Shown here: positions 51,347 through 60,126 of the stretch, in pieces
Layout of the letters: the number at the start of each line of letters is the position of its first letter
How positions within the stretch are numbered: position 1 is the stretch's first letter
NCBI RefSeq assembly: GCF_900107015.1
Contig: NZ_FNOI01000002.1
Span: 372,001 to 436,000, forward strand
Reading direction: 5' to 3'
Source: Litoreibacter albidus
GTDB lineage: Bacteria > Pseudomonadota > Alphaproteobacteria > Rhodobacterales > Rhodobacteraceae
Length of the DNA stretch: 64,000 nt
The notes under the pieces: model-generated
Seen by the model: the letters and a program-made list of their open reading frames with translations, nothing else
The model's database searches: none
What the model was told of the DNA's origin: nothing
Program-made: the position numbers and the translations under genes

Positions 51347-52487
51347 AATAGTCCTGCAAAATCCGGGTGTAGATACCCTTCAACTGATGCACCTGCTCCA
51401 CCATCACCCGCTCATCCACTTGGTGCATGGTTTTGCCCACCAGCCCGAACTCCACCACGGGGCAGTGGTTCTTGACGAACCGCGCGTCCGACGTCCCGCC
51501 CGATGTCGACATCTCCGGCACAACGCCGGTCTCCGCCTCTACGCTTTTGGCAACCATCGCGGACAATTCGCCCGGTGGGGTCACGAAGCTTTCGCCCGAC
51601 ACTTGGGTGGTCATCTCAACCGTGGCACCGCTCTCGCGTGCAATCTTGTCCGCCTCCCCGCGCAGCCACGCAATCAAGCTGTCGGAACTGTGGTCGTCGT
51701 TAAACCGGATGTTCACCGTGGCGCGGCACTCCGCAGGGATGACGTTGTTGGCCGCGTTGCCCGTGTCAATCGTCGTGACAGCCAGCGTGGAGGCATCGAA
51801 GTGGTCCGTCCCCTCGTCCAGCACATGTGACGCCAAGCGGTCGACCAGCCGCGCCAACACCGGCACGGGGTTTAGCGCACGGTGCGGGTAGGCGGCATGC
51901 CCCTGCACCCCTTTAACGGTGAAATAGGCGGTCATGGAGCCACGCCGCCCGATCTTCATCATCTCCCCCATCTCGTTGGGGCACGTCGGCTCACCCACAA
52001 GGCAGGCGCTCATCGCCTCGCCTTGGGCGTCCATCCACTCCAAAAGCGCCACGGTGCCGTCCACCGCCACGCCCTCCTCGTCGCCGGTGATGGTCAGGAT
52101 GATCGCGCCGTCCGGCGGCGTGTTGGTCACGTAATCCACCGCCGCAGCAGCAAAGGCAGCCACGCCGGATTTCATGTCCGTTGCGCCGCGCCCATAAAGG
52201 TAGCCGTCCTTAATTTCTGCGCCAAACGGGTCCACCGTCCACGCCGCCACGTCGCCCACGGGCACCACATCCGTGTGCCCGTTAAAGCCGAAGCTGCGGG
52301 CGTGGCCCTTGTCGCCCCAGCGGGCAAACAGGTTCGACACCTCGCCGCGGTCCACCCGCGTGCAGTCAAATCCTGCGCCTTCCAGCAGCGTTTGCAAGGT
52401 CACAAGCGCGCCGCCTTCCGCGGGGGTTACCGAGGCGCAGCGCACCAGCTTTGCCGTGAGGTCAACGGGGTCGATGGGTGGGGTCAT
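51339..52487 (-). CDS. dapE: Succinyl-diaminopimelate desuccinylase
   Basis: A 382-residue M20 zinc enzyme that removes succinate from N-succinyl-L,L-diaminopimelate in lysine and peptidoglycan synthesis. Zn ligands lie in [34 protein letters not shown], and the late [11 protein letters not shown]; the [11 protein letters not shown] segment belongs to the dimerisation domain. dapD, two steps earlier in the pathway, lies 4.2 kb away in the same direction. It heads a minus-strand run that continues to smoS. Confidence 0.96.
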   Translation of the reverse strand: MTPPIDPVDLTAKLVRCASVTPAEGGALVTLQTLLEGAGFDCTRVDRGEVSNLFARWGDKGHARSFGFNGHTDVVPVGDVAAWTVDPFGAEIKDGYLYGRGATDMKSGVAAFAAAAVDYVTNTPPDGAIILTITGDEEGVAVDGTVALLEWMDAQGEAMSACLVGEPTCPNEMGEMMKIGRRGSMTAYFTVKGVQGHAAYPHRALNPVPVLARLVDRLASHVLDEGTDHFDASTLAVTTIDTGNAANNVIPAECRATVNIRFNDDHSSDSLIAWLRGEADKIARESGATVEMTTQVSGESFVTPPGELSAMVAKSVEAETGVVPEMSTSGGTSDARFVKNHCPVVEFGLVGKTMHQVDERVMVEQVHQLKGIYTRILQDYFA

Positions 52488-52629
52488 GTCGTTCTCCGCT
52501 CAATTTGCCCCCTTCTACCGCGCCCGCAAGGTGCGGCGCAATCGCAACAGGCTCTTTGAAATTATGGCTAAAATTCGGGCAAATCACGGCGCTGGCCAAA
52601 AAAACCTTCCCTCGACGTGAAGCTGCGCG

Positions 52630-52644
52630 TTAACAAAGATTTAA
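52630..52644. promoter_or_regulatory. CtrA box upstream of the choice-of-anchor L/Hint gene
   Basis: TTAA at 52630-52633 and 52641-52644 are exactly 7 bases apart, matching the CtrA consensus TTAA-N7-TTAA. It lies 140 bases before the Hint-protein start and 143 bases before the dapE start on the other strand. Confidence 0.6.
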
Positions 52645-52724
52645 TAATATTAAGCCCGAGGCAGGGTATGCGGTCCGCAAAAGGGCCGTTCGAGCGTAAG
52701 TTTACAGAGTTCCAGTTTATATCG

Positions 52725-52777
52725 GGGGAGTGTCTTTCCCCTTTGTGTCTACGCTTGCCTGATCTCCGGATACGGAG
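52725..52777 (+). promoter_or_regulatory. Leader hairpins of the choice-of-anchor L/Hint gene
   Basis: Two stems lie in the leader. GGGGA/TCCCC (52725-52741) is followed by TTTGTG and could attenuate. CTCCG/CGGAG (52764-52777) with a GATA loop covers most of the GGAGG ribosome site 6 bases before the ATG at 52784, so translation may be switched. Confidence 0.4.
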
Positions 52778-52783
52778 GCAGTA

Positions 52784-54364
52784 ATGGTTGCAGCATCGGA
52801 ACTTCCGATCAACGAGGGCGCGTCTGCGGTGCAGATGGCCAACGAAATATTCGGCAACGGCGCGACCGTGGTCGGCGCATCCTATTCGGGGTGGTCGCAG
52901 TCATCCGGTATCTACTACAACGGCGACAGCGTCGCGCCCGGCGCGACGCCATCCGACACCGGTGTGATCCTGTCCACCGGCCGTGCCAGCCACTTCACCA
53001 ACTCGCGCGGGCAGGCCAACCAAGACACCAACACCTCCACCAACACGCGCGGCCCAAACAACGACGCGCAGTTCAACGCGTTGGCGGGTACCAACACCTA
53101 TGACGCGTCCATCCTGACGGTCGACTTCATCCCCGAAGGCGACACTATGTCGATCCAATTCATCTATTCCTCAGAGGAATACCCAGAGTACGTCAACTCG
53201 ATCTACAACGACCTTGTGGGCGTCTGGGTCAACGGCGCGCCCGTGTCCTTGGCGGTAGGGGACGGCGATAGCGACATCGGCAACGTCAACGCCACCAACA
53301 ACATGAACCTGTTCCAGAACAATTCGAACGACGACTACAACACCGAAATGGACGGCTTCACGGTGACGCTCACGCTGACGCTGAACGTTAATCCCGGCGT
53401 GGTGAACTCCATCCGCATCGGTATCGCCGACGTGGCCGACAGCAACTACGACAGTAACCTGCTCATCGCCGGCGGCTCCATCCAAAGCGATGTGTTGGCC
53501 TATGATGACGACTACGACGTGGTCCAGAACGGCAGTACGACGTTTGATGTGCTCGCCAACGATGTGGAGGGCGATGGCGGCACGCTGACCATCACCCACA
53601 TCAACGGGCAGGCCGTCACCGCGGGCAGCACCGTGACATTGGCGAGCGGCGCGCAGGTCACCCTGAACGCGGACGGCACATTCGGCTATGAAAACGACCT
53701 CGATATCGAGGAAGTCAGCTTCACCTATACGACTGAGAACTCCGCAGGCGTGTCCGATACCGCCTTCGTGACGGTCAACACGATTCCCTGCTTTGTGGCA
53801 GGCACCTTGGTGCAAACCCCCTCCGGTCTGCGGCAGGTGGAGCAGCTCCAGCCCGGTGATCTGGTGACCACCAAGGACGACGGCCCGCAGCCCGTGCGCT
53901 GGATCGGCTCGCGCACCGTGGATGCCACCGCCGCGCTGGCCCCGATCCGCATCGAGGCAGGCGCATTCGGCGATCACGGCACCCTGTCGGTGTCGCCGCA
54001 ACACCGCGTCCTGATCACCGATGAGATGGCCGAGGTTCTCTTTGGCTCCAAAGAGGTGCTGGTCGCCGCCAAAGACCTGATCAACGACAAAACCGTGCGC
54101 CGTGACACCACCCTGCGCGAGGTGACTTACGTGCACATCCTGTTCGACACGCATCAGGTGATCTACTCCGAGGGCCTTGCAACAGAAAGCTTCTTGCCGG
54201 GGCCGCAATCCCTGCAAAGCTTCGAGCATGACGTGATTCACGAAATCTGCACTATTTTCCCCGAGATTGACCCCATGACAGGACATGGGTACGGCGCCGC
54301 GGCGCGAACATCTTTGAAGGGCTATGAGGCGCAAGTTCTCATGGCACAGGGTTATGCCGCTTAG
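52784..54364 (+). CDS. Secreted choice-of-anchor L, cadherin-like and Hint domain protein
   Basis: A 526-residue acidic, Asn/Asp-rich protein without a signal peptide. A choice-of-anchor L domain covers about residues 15-235 (FIYSSEEYPEYVNSIYNDLV is typical), a VCBS/cadherin-like repeat about 245-332 (STTFDVLANDVEGDGGTLTI), and a Hint_2 self-splicing-type domain about 334-490 with catalytic Cys336 (PCFVAGTLVQTPSG) and His407 (SVSPQHRVLI). Such proteins leave by type I secretion, and Hint may cut or crosslink the chain. The leader has a CtrA box and a hairpin over the ribosome site. Surface attachment or adhesion is inferred. Confidence 0.85.
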   Translation: MVAASELPINEGASAVQMANEIFGNGATVVGASYSGWSQSSGIYYNGDSVAPGATPSDTGVILSTGRASHFTNSRGQANQDTNTSTNTRGPNNDAQFNALAGTNTYDASILTVDFIPEGDTMSIQFIYSSEEYPEYVNSIYNDLVGVWVNGAPVSLAVGDGDSDIGNVNATNNMNLFQNNSNDDYNTEMDGFTVTLTLTLNVNPGVVNSIRIGIADVADSNYDSNLLIAGGSIQSDVLAYDDDYDVVQNGSTTFDVLANDVEGDGGTLTITHINGQAVTAGSTVTLASGAQVTLNADGTFGYENDLDIEEVSFTYTTENSAGVSDTAFVTVNTIPCFVAGTLVQTPSGLRQVEQLQPGDLVTTKDDGPQPVRWIGSRTVDATAALAPIRIEAGAFGDHGTLSVSPQHRVLITDEMAEVLFGSKEVLVAAKDLINDKTVRRDTTLREVTYVHILFDTHQVIYSEGLATESFLPGPQSLQSFEHDVIHEICTIFPEIDPMTGHGYGAAARTSLKGYEAQVLMAQGYAA

Positions 54365-54499
54365 GATTACACCCAAATATGGCAACAATGCCGTGATTGT
54401 TCCACGGAATGACCACGCATTGCACATGCTTTGGGCACCAACGGGCGCTACTTCTTATCCATGCAAAGGTCATGTTGACCATGTGTGGGGTAGTAACGA

Positions 54500-55147
54500 A
54501 TGAAACGTGTAAGTGTAAAACTGGAAGGGCAGGCCGCAGATTTTGGCCGTTTTGCCATGTCCGAACGAATTGCCATGCGGGCGAATGATCGCACGACCTA
54601 CGGCGCGGATGTTCAAACCGCGTTCTCCAATATCAACGATCTTCCGCAGGCGCCCGCCAACACGGGTATGATGGCCCACACGCGTGTGGCCTCCCCCGAT
54701 GGGCCGCGTCGCATTGACGAACTCAAAGCCGGTGCTTTGGTGCTGAACGCGCAGGGGCAAACCACCACGGTGCGCCACGTGCTGACCACGGATGCGCCGC
54801 GCAACTCCTTCATGATCCGCGCGCCTTACTTTGGGCTGGATCAGGATCTGGTGCTGGCGCCGGAGCAAAAGATCGTCATCTCCTCCGTCATCGCAGAATA
54901 TCTGTTCGGGGAAGAAACCATCATGGTTCCAGTCTGGGCGCTGAACGACGGCACCAAGGTCGGCCACTATGAGACGCGCAAATCCGACCGCATGTATCAA
55001 CTGCAACTCGACTCCCCCGCGCCGCTGGCCATCGGCCGCTGCGAGGTGTCCGCCCTGCACAAAACAGGCGCGACCGACGGCTACGTGCTAAGCGACGCTG
55101 AAGCCCGCTGTTTTGCCACCGAATACCGCACCGGTTTCCACAACTAG
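54500..55147 (+). CDS. Degenerate Hint-domain protein
   Basis: A 215-residue protein whose residues about 54-185 align with the Hint domain of the gene before: TRVASPDGPRRIDELKAGAL matches the TLVQTPSGLRQVEQLQPGDL stretch, and IAEYLFGEETIMVPVWALND matches MAEVLFGSKEVLVAAKDLIND. The nucleophile Cys is Gly56 here and the motif-B His is Gln123, so self-processing by the usual chemistry is not expected. It has no signal peptide and its own GGGGT ribosome site 136 bases after the first gene. It may bind the partner protein, or be a decayed copy kept for another use. Its stop overlaps the convergent next gene (CTAG). Confidence 0.75.
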   Translation: MKRVSVKLEGQAADFGRFAMSERIAMRANDRTTYGADVQTAFSNINDLPQAPANTGMMAHTRVASPDGPRRIDELKAGALVLNAQGQTTTVRHVLTTDAPRNSFMIRAPYFGLDQDLVLAPEQKIVISSVIAEYLFGEETIMVPVWALNDGTKVGHYETRKSDRMYQLQLDSPAPLAIGRCEVSALHKTGATDGYVLSDAEARCFATEYRTGFHN

Positions 55148-55479
55148 TTGCTGCCACCCTCATAGAACGCCGTAGTCTGCGCCACGACGACAGAGTTCTC
55201 GTCCAGCGCGCGCTGCATCAACGCCCGCTCTTCGTCCTCAATGTCATGACCTTCCGCCAAACGGTCATTCAGCGACCCGTAGCCCGTCACATCCAACGGA
55301 GCCAAACCGGCCTGCTTCATCAAGGCCACGGTTTCGCGCACGGCTTCCGCCTCATCCACACCGCTGGAATAGCACATCAACGCCGCACCCGACGCATGCT
55401 CCGGAAGCCCGTCCCCGTCCTTGCGGCCCACTTCGATCAGCAGGGTGTAAACTTGGTGTTTCGACTTTTCCTTGACCAC
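55144..55479 (-). CDS. Conserved hypothetical 111-residue protein
   Basis: A small cytosolic protein starting with GTG at 55479 after AAAAGGA. It begins MVKEKSKHQVYTLLIEVG, has one Cys (ALMCYSSGVDEAEAVRETV) and an acidic C-terminal half (AEGHDIEDEERALMQRALDE). The predicted alpha/beta pattern suits a small ACT-like or ferredoxin-like fold, but I recognise no named family. It lies between the degenerate Hint gene (overlapping stops) and the divergent receptor-channel gene. Confidence 0.72.
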   Translation of the reverse strand: MVKEKSKHQVYTLLIEVGRKDGDGLPEHASGAALMCYSSGVDEAEAVRETVALMKQAGLAPLDVTGYGSLNDRLAEGHDIEDEERALMQRALDENSVVVAQTTAFYEGGSN

Positions 55480-55605
55480 GACCTGTCCTTTTAGCTTTTG
55501 GCCTCCGGTTCTCTCAATCGCAGTGAGGAGTCAAGCCACTTGCAATTATGTGCCTTCACGGTCCATCTACAGCGTCACCCAGATACCATCCACAAGGCGA
55601 CCCAA

Positions 55606-56652
55606 ATGCGCGCTCTTCTCACTGCCCTGTTGCTGCTCATGCCGCTCGCCGCGTCGGCGCAAGACCCGCTGACCATCGCCACCGTGACCCGCGCCCCCTT
55701 CTCCATGGAAAACAATGGCCGCGACACGGGGTTCGCCATCGAGCTATGGGAAATGGTCGCCAAGGATTTGGGCTTGGAATACACCTACCAACGCGCCAAC
55801 AGCTTTGGCGGGATGCTTGACCTCGTGACCAGCGGCGCGGCGGACGGCGCGATCGCCAATATTTCCGTCACCGCAGAGCGCGAAGCCAAAATGGACTTCA
55901 CCAAGCCCATTTTCGACAGCGGCCTCCAGATCATGGTCCCCAATGATGAGCAAGGCAGCGCCCTGCTCTCCGCGTTGGTGACCCGCGATATCGCCCTGTC
56001 CCTCTTGGCTGCCGCGGCGCTGCTCTTTGGTGGCGGCATGCTCATGTGGGTGTTCGAGCGGGGCCGCGCCGGTTACTTCGACCGCCCTGCCCGCGACGCC
56101 ATGTTTCCGGCCTTTTGGTGGGCACTCAACCTTGTGGTGAACGGCGGGTTTGAGGAACGGATCCCCCAGTCACGGCCCGGTCGTTTCTTCGCCGTGGTCC
56201 TTGTTGTGGGATCTTTGTTCGTGGTGTCGATCTTTGTGGCGCAGATCACCGCCACCATGACCGTCACCGCCCTGCAAAACAGCGTCGAGTCGCTGTCCGA
56301 TCTGGAAGGCAAGCGCGTCGGCACCGTCACAGGCTCCACCGCCAGCGCGTTCCTCTCGGCCCGCGACATGCAGCACGCCAGCTACGACGATCTGGACGAA
56401 ATGTTAGATACGTTCAGCGAAGGCGAGTTGGACGCGGTGTTCTTCGACAAACCGATCCTCGCCTATTACGCCGCCAATGACGGGTACGGGAACGCGCGCC
56501 TGATAGAGCGCACGTTCAAGCCGGAAAACTACGCGATGGCGCTCCCAACCGGCAGCCCCTTGCGCGAGCAGATTGACCAAAGCCTGCTAAGAATACGCGA
56601 AAACGGTGAATATGACCGCCTTCGCGCAAAATGGTTTGGCACGGCCCGCTAG
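55606..56652 (+). CDS. Glutamate-receptor-like ligand-gated ion channel (GluR0 type)
   Basis: A 348-residue protein with the layout of bacterial ionotropic glutamate receptors: signal peptide (1-18), first lobe of a periplasmic binding domain (20-112), a membrane helix (about 129-150), a re-entrant pore loop (FPAFWWALNLVVNGGFEERIP, about 167-187 in part), a second membrane helix (about 193-216), then the second lobe (225-345; LEGKRVGTVTGSTASAFL). The filter VNGGFEE differs from the TVGYG of potassium-selective GluR0, so ion choice is uncertain. The ATG at 55606 gives the signal peptide. The ligand is probably an amino acid. Confidence 0.82.
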   Translation: MRALLTALLLLMPLAASAQDPLTIATVTRAPFSMENNGRDTGFAIELWEMVAKDLGLEYTYQRANSFGGMLDLVTSGAADGAIANISVTAEREAKMDFTKPIFDSGLQIMVPNDEQGSALLSALVTRDIALSLLAAAALLFGGGMLMWVFERGRAGYFDRPARDAMFPAFWWALNLVVNGGFEERIPQSRPGRFFAVVLVVGSLFVVSIFVAQITATMTVTALQNSVESLSDLEGKRVGTVTGSTASAFLSARDMQHASYDDLDEMLDTFSEGELDAVFFDKPILAYYAANDGYGNARLIERTFKPENYAMALPTGSPLREQIDQSLLRIRENGEYDRLRAKWFGTAR

Positions 56653-56657
56653 GCCGC

Positions 56658-57485
56658 TTAGTCGCGCAGCAACTCGTTGATGCCGGTCTTGGAGCGCGTC
56701 TTGGCGTCCACCCGCTTCACGATCACGGCGCAGTACAGGTTCACACCGTTTTTCGACGGCATGGAGCCCGCAACAACCACCGAGTAAGGCGGCACTTCGC
56801 CGTACATCACTTCGCCGGTTTCGCGGTCCACGATCTTGGTGGATTGGCCGATAAACACGCCCATGCCCAAAACCGCGCCTTCGCGCACGATGCAGCCTTC
56901 AACAACTTCGGAACGCGCGCCGATGAAGCAGTTGTCCTCAATGATCGTCGGGCCAGCCTGCATAGGCTCCAAAACGCCGCCGATACCAACACCGCCGGAC
57001 AGGTGCACGTTCTTGCCGATCTGCGCGCAGGAGCCAACCGTGGCCCATGTATCAACCATCGTGCCCTCTTCGACGTGGGCCCCAAGGTTCACGAAGGACG
57101 GCATCAACACCACGCCCGGCGCGATGTAGGCAGATTTGCGCACGATGCAGTTCGGCACAGCGCGAAAACCTGCGGCTTTCCACTGGCTGTCGCCCCAGCC
57201 TTTGAACTTGCTGTCGACCTTGTCCCACCAGCCAGCGCCTTGCGGGCCGCCGTCTTGCTGCTCCATATCTTTGATGCGGAAGCCCAGCAGAACGGCCTTC
57301 TTGGCCCACTGGTTTACGTGCCAAGACCCGTCGTCCTGCTTCTCCGCCACGCGCAGCTTGCCGCTGTCCAGCGCGTTCAGCGTATCTTCGATAGCGTCAC
57401 GTGTTTCGCCGGTTGTGGCGGGCGTAATCGTGTCACGTGCCTCCCAAGCGGCCTCGATAGCAGTCTCTAGCTGAGCGTTGGACAT
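56658..57485 (-). CDS. dapD: Tetrahydrodipicolinate N-succinyltransferase
   Basis: A 275-residue left-handed beta-helix acyltransferase that succinylates tetrahydrodipicolinate in the lysine/diaminopimelate pathway; the product is later cut by DapE. Hexapeptide repeats run from about residue 105 to 240 ([22 protein letters not shown], in parts; [15 protein letters not shown]). The ATG at 57485 has GAGGGAA upstream, which decides against a longer frame. Convergent with the channel gene and divergent from the LOG gene. Confidence 0.96.
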   Translation of the reverse strand: MSNAQLETAIEAAWEARDTITPATTGETRDAIEDTLNALDSGKLRVAEKQDDGSWHVNQWAKKAVLLGFRIKDMEQQDGGPQGAGWWDKVDSKFKGWGDSQWKAAGFRAVPNCIVRKSAYIAPGVVLMPSFVNLGAHVEEGTMVDTWATVGSCAQIGKNVHLSGGVGIGGVLEPMQAGPTIIEDNCFIGARSEVVEGCIVREGAVLGMGVFIGQSTKIVDRETGEVMYGEVPPYSVVVAGSMPSKNGVNLYCAVIVKRVDAKTRSKTGINELLRD

Positions 57486-57572
57486 ATGCGGTTCCCTCAA
57501 TCGTGTCTGGTTTCAACGGTTGATCGCCTATAGACCAAAAAGACGCACACGCGCAATGAAGAGGCAGACGAT

Positions 57573-58385
57573 ATGAAAGACGACAACCGCAAGCACCCCA
57601 TGCGCCACTCTCGGCAGGACATGGAGGAGGTCAAGCAGATCCCCGACACGCCGCAAACGCGGTCCCCTGCCTATGCCCTTGCGTTTACCGACAACGACTT
57701 CATGTGCCGCGACGAGCTGCGCCCCGTGCGGTTGCAACTGGAACTGCTGAAACCCCAGCTGATGATGGACGAGGCCGGCATCGAGTCGACAATCGTTCTG
57801 TTCGGCGGCGCCCGCATCCCAGAGCCCGCCAAGAAGTCCACCGCCCGCACCTCCACATTGGCGGAGCTGTCAAAATACTATGAAGAGGCCCGTCGTTTTG
57901 CGCAGATCATGACCGCGCGCTCCGACGGGACGCGCAACGTGATCTGCACCGGCGGCGGCCCCGGCGTTATGGAAGCAGGCAACCGTGGTGCGCTGGATGC
58001 AGGCGGGCGCTCCGTCGGTCTAAACATCGTGCTGCCGCACGAGCAGGCCCCGAACGAATACGTCACGCCGGAGCTATGCTTCAACTTCCACTACTTCGCG
58101 ATCCGCAAGATGCACTTCCTGATGCGCGCCAGCGCGGTCACCGTGTTCCCGGGCGGCTTCGGCACGCTGGATGAAACCTTCGAGGCCCTGACCTTGATCC
58201 AGACCGGCCGCATGCAACGCGTGCCGTTCGTGCTGTTCGGGGAGATGTTCTGGCGCTCTATCATTAACTGGGACGCCCTGTCAGAGGCAGGCACCATCGC
58301 CGCCGAAGATCTGGAGCTGTTCCACTTCGTGGAAACCGCCGAAGAAGCCATCGCCATCATCGACGCGCATCAGGCCAACACCTAG
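57573..58385 (+). CDS. LOG-family nucleotide 5'-monophosphate phosphoribohydrolase
   Basis: A 270-residue Rossmann-fold hydrolase of the TIGR00730/LOG group, which cleaves the N-glycosidic bond of cytokinin-riboside or purine nucleoside monophosphates. The signature PGGFGTLDETFEALT (PGGxGTxxE) and CTGGGPGVMEAGNRGA are intact. An N-terminal extension of about 70 charged residues precedes the core, as in the longer type II members. GAGGCAGACG lies before the ATG. Its substrate may be AMP or GMP rather than a cytokinin. Confidence 0.9.
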   Translation: MKDDNRKHPMRHSRQDMEEVKQIPDTPQTRSPAYALAFTDNDFMCRDELRPVRLQLELLKPQLMMDEAGIESTIVLFGGARIPEPAKKSTARTSTLAELSKYYEEARRFAQIMTARSDGTRNVICTGGGPGVMEAGNRGALDAGGRSVGLNIVLPHEQAPNEYVTPELCFNFHYFAIRKMHFLMRASAVTVFPGGFGTLDETFEALTLIQTGRMQRVPFVLFGEMFWRSIINWDALSEAGTIAAEDLELFHFVETAEEAIAIIDAHQANT

Positions 58386-58387
58386 GC

Positions 58388-59272
58388 TCACTGCACCAGA
58401 CGGTACTCCACCAGCTCTGTGCGCTGGAAAAACTTGAAGTTGTCGTCGGATATCATCGTCACACGGATCACCCCTTCGGGGGTGGCCCACACCGCCAGAC
58501 CTTCCAAATTGTCATGCGTGCCCGGCGTGGTGCGCAAAATCTCGCGCTCATCGCTCAGCGCGTTGCGCTCCAGCTTGAAGCTGCGCACCCGCGACGCAAA
58601 CCCGTTCAGTCCCGCAAGCTCCCGCTCCAGCAGATACAGCCGCCCGTCGGGGCCGAAGTCCGCCCCCACGGGCAGAAACCCGTCGCGGCGCGGGATGCTC
58701 AAGGCTCGGTCCCAGCGTCCGTTGCGCAGGCGAAACACAGGGAACGGACGGTTCAGATCGCCAGACCGTTCCGGCATGGTGTAAAGCACCCCCGCGCCGT
58801 CAATCGCCAAAGCCTCCAGCGACGAATTGCTTTGCAAAGTGCTGCGCCAAGGCAGCTCCGGCAGGGCCTTCGCCGCGCCTTGGGTGCTGTCATACGCCAA
58901 GACGCGGTGCGTCCCCTCGAACGAAATATAGATCGTCCCGTCCGGCGCAATCGCCAGCCCTTCGGCGTCGGTGCGGTAGCTGCGCAGCGGGGCACCGTCG
59001 GTGTTTTGTATCCGCTCGAACCGCAGGTTATCGACGCCGCGAATACGCCCGCCATCGCGCACGATCCGCCCCTCCGCGATCATCCCTTTGTCCGACGTCG
59101 TGGTAAAGCTGGTGCCATCGCGCGTCAGCTCCAGTGACGAAAACCCGCCGAACCCGTCCACAGGATCATTCCACACATACCGGCTCACGAACTCCAGCGA
59201 CTGCGCCCCCGCAGCCCCCGCAGTCAGCCAGACAGCAGCAACAGCTACTTGGAGTTCAGAACGCCAACACAT
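58388..59272 (-). CDS. Esterase-like activity of phytase family protein
   Basis: A 294-residue secreted beta-propeller protein of the phytase-like esterase family (PF13449). The N-terminus [20 protein letters not shown] is a signal peptide ending AGA-Q. Blade-like segments include [57 protein letters not shown] and [16 protein letters not shown]. The catalytic role in this family is poorly known. The gene overlaps the end of mepA by 28 bases, so it is co-expressed with it. Confidence 0.84.
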   Translation of the reverse strand: MCWRSELQVAVAAVWLTAGAAGAQSLEFVSRYVWNDPVDGFGGFSSLELTRDGTSFTTTSDKGMIAEGRIVRDGGRIRGVDNLRFERIQNTDGAPLRSYRTDAEGLAIAPDGTIYISFEGTHRVLAYDSTQGAAKALPELPWRSTLQSNSSLEALAIDGAGVLYTMPERSGDLNRPFPVFRLRNGRWDRALSIPRRDGFLPVGADFGPDGRLYLLERELAGLNGFASRVRSFKLERNALSDEREILRTTPGTHDNLEGLAVWATPEGVIRVTMISDDNFKFFQRTELVEYRLVQ

Positions 59273-60126
59273 GCTTTTGGCAAATCCGCTAACCGCAATT
59301 CACCGCGTTTTTTGGCGGTGGCTTTAGGTGGGTTTTTCGGTGGGGGCGGTGGGTTCAGGATGTTGTTCACCCACTGCTGCGCATCCGCGCACCCGTCGCC
59401 CGGTGGCGGTGGCGCTTGGTCAACACACCCGCGAGAGCCTTTGGGGCAGCTCAGGCGCACGTGAAAATGGTAGTGGTGCCCCCACCAAGGCCGGATTTTA
59501 CGCAGCCAAGCGCGCTTGCGTTTGCTGCGCGCCTTCTCGTCTTTGCACATCTGCACCTTCGCGCCGGGGAACACAAAGATACGTGCAACGCGCGGGTCGC
59601 TTGCCGCGGCTTTCAGAATTTCATGGTGCGCGCGGGTCCATTTGTCGTTCACAAATGCCCCGCCCGCCCGACGCATCGAAATCGCCGAGATGTTTTCGCG
59701 CTGGTTGCGGTTCAGGTTCACGCGGCCAACAGGGTTCATCCAGATGTCAGCGTCCAACCCCAATTGGTGGCTGCGGTGCCCCGTCAGCATCGGGCCGCCC
59801 CGTGGCTGCGAGAAGTCGCCGAAGTACAAGCCCTTCCAGCCTTGTTTGACGGCAACGCGGCTCAGCTTAACGGAAAAGTCGATCAGGTCCGGATGGCCCC
59901 AGTTGCGGTTGCGCGACAGGCGCATGGATTGCCACGTGGGGCCGGTTTCGGGCATTTGTACCAAGCCGGCGGCGCAACCTTTGGCGTAGGATCCATAGGC
60001 CGCCGCTTTCTGGGCAGAGCCATCCCGCTGGGCGCCGAAGTACTGCTTGGCCAGCTTTTCTGCGCTGGCGGTTCCGGCCATGCAGACCACCGCCAATGCC
60101 GCCCCTATCAGATGTCGGAATCCCAT
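59245..60126 (-). CDS. mepA: Penicillin-insensitive murein endopeptidase
   Basis: A 293-residue periplasmic LAS-type zinc endopeptidase that cuts D-Ala-mDAP crosslinks in peptidoglycan. Metal and catalytic residues are seen: His117 or His120 and Asp127 in [16 protein letters not shown], and His217-His222 in [13 protein letters not shown] signal peptide (1-22) and a Pro/Lys-rich C-terminal tail ([15 protein letters not shown]) frame the domain. The start lies 19 bases inside the MFS gene, giving a coupled trio MFS-mepA-phytase-like. Confidence 0.93.
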   Translation of the reverse strand: MGFRHLIGAALAVVCMAGTASAEKLAKQYFGAQRDGSAQKAAAYGSYAKGCAAGLVQMPETGPTWQSMRLSRNRNWGHPDLIDFSVKLSRVAVKQGWKGLYFGDFSQPRGGPMLTGHRSHQLGLDADIWMNPVGRVNLNRNQRENISAISMRRAGGAFVNDKWTRAHHEILKAAASDPRVARIFVFPGAKVQMCKDEKARSKRKRAWLRKIRPWWGHHYHFHVRLSCPKGSRGCVDQAPPPPGDGCADAQQWVNNILNPPPPPKNPPKATAKKRGELRLADLPKACVGVLNSK

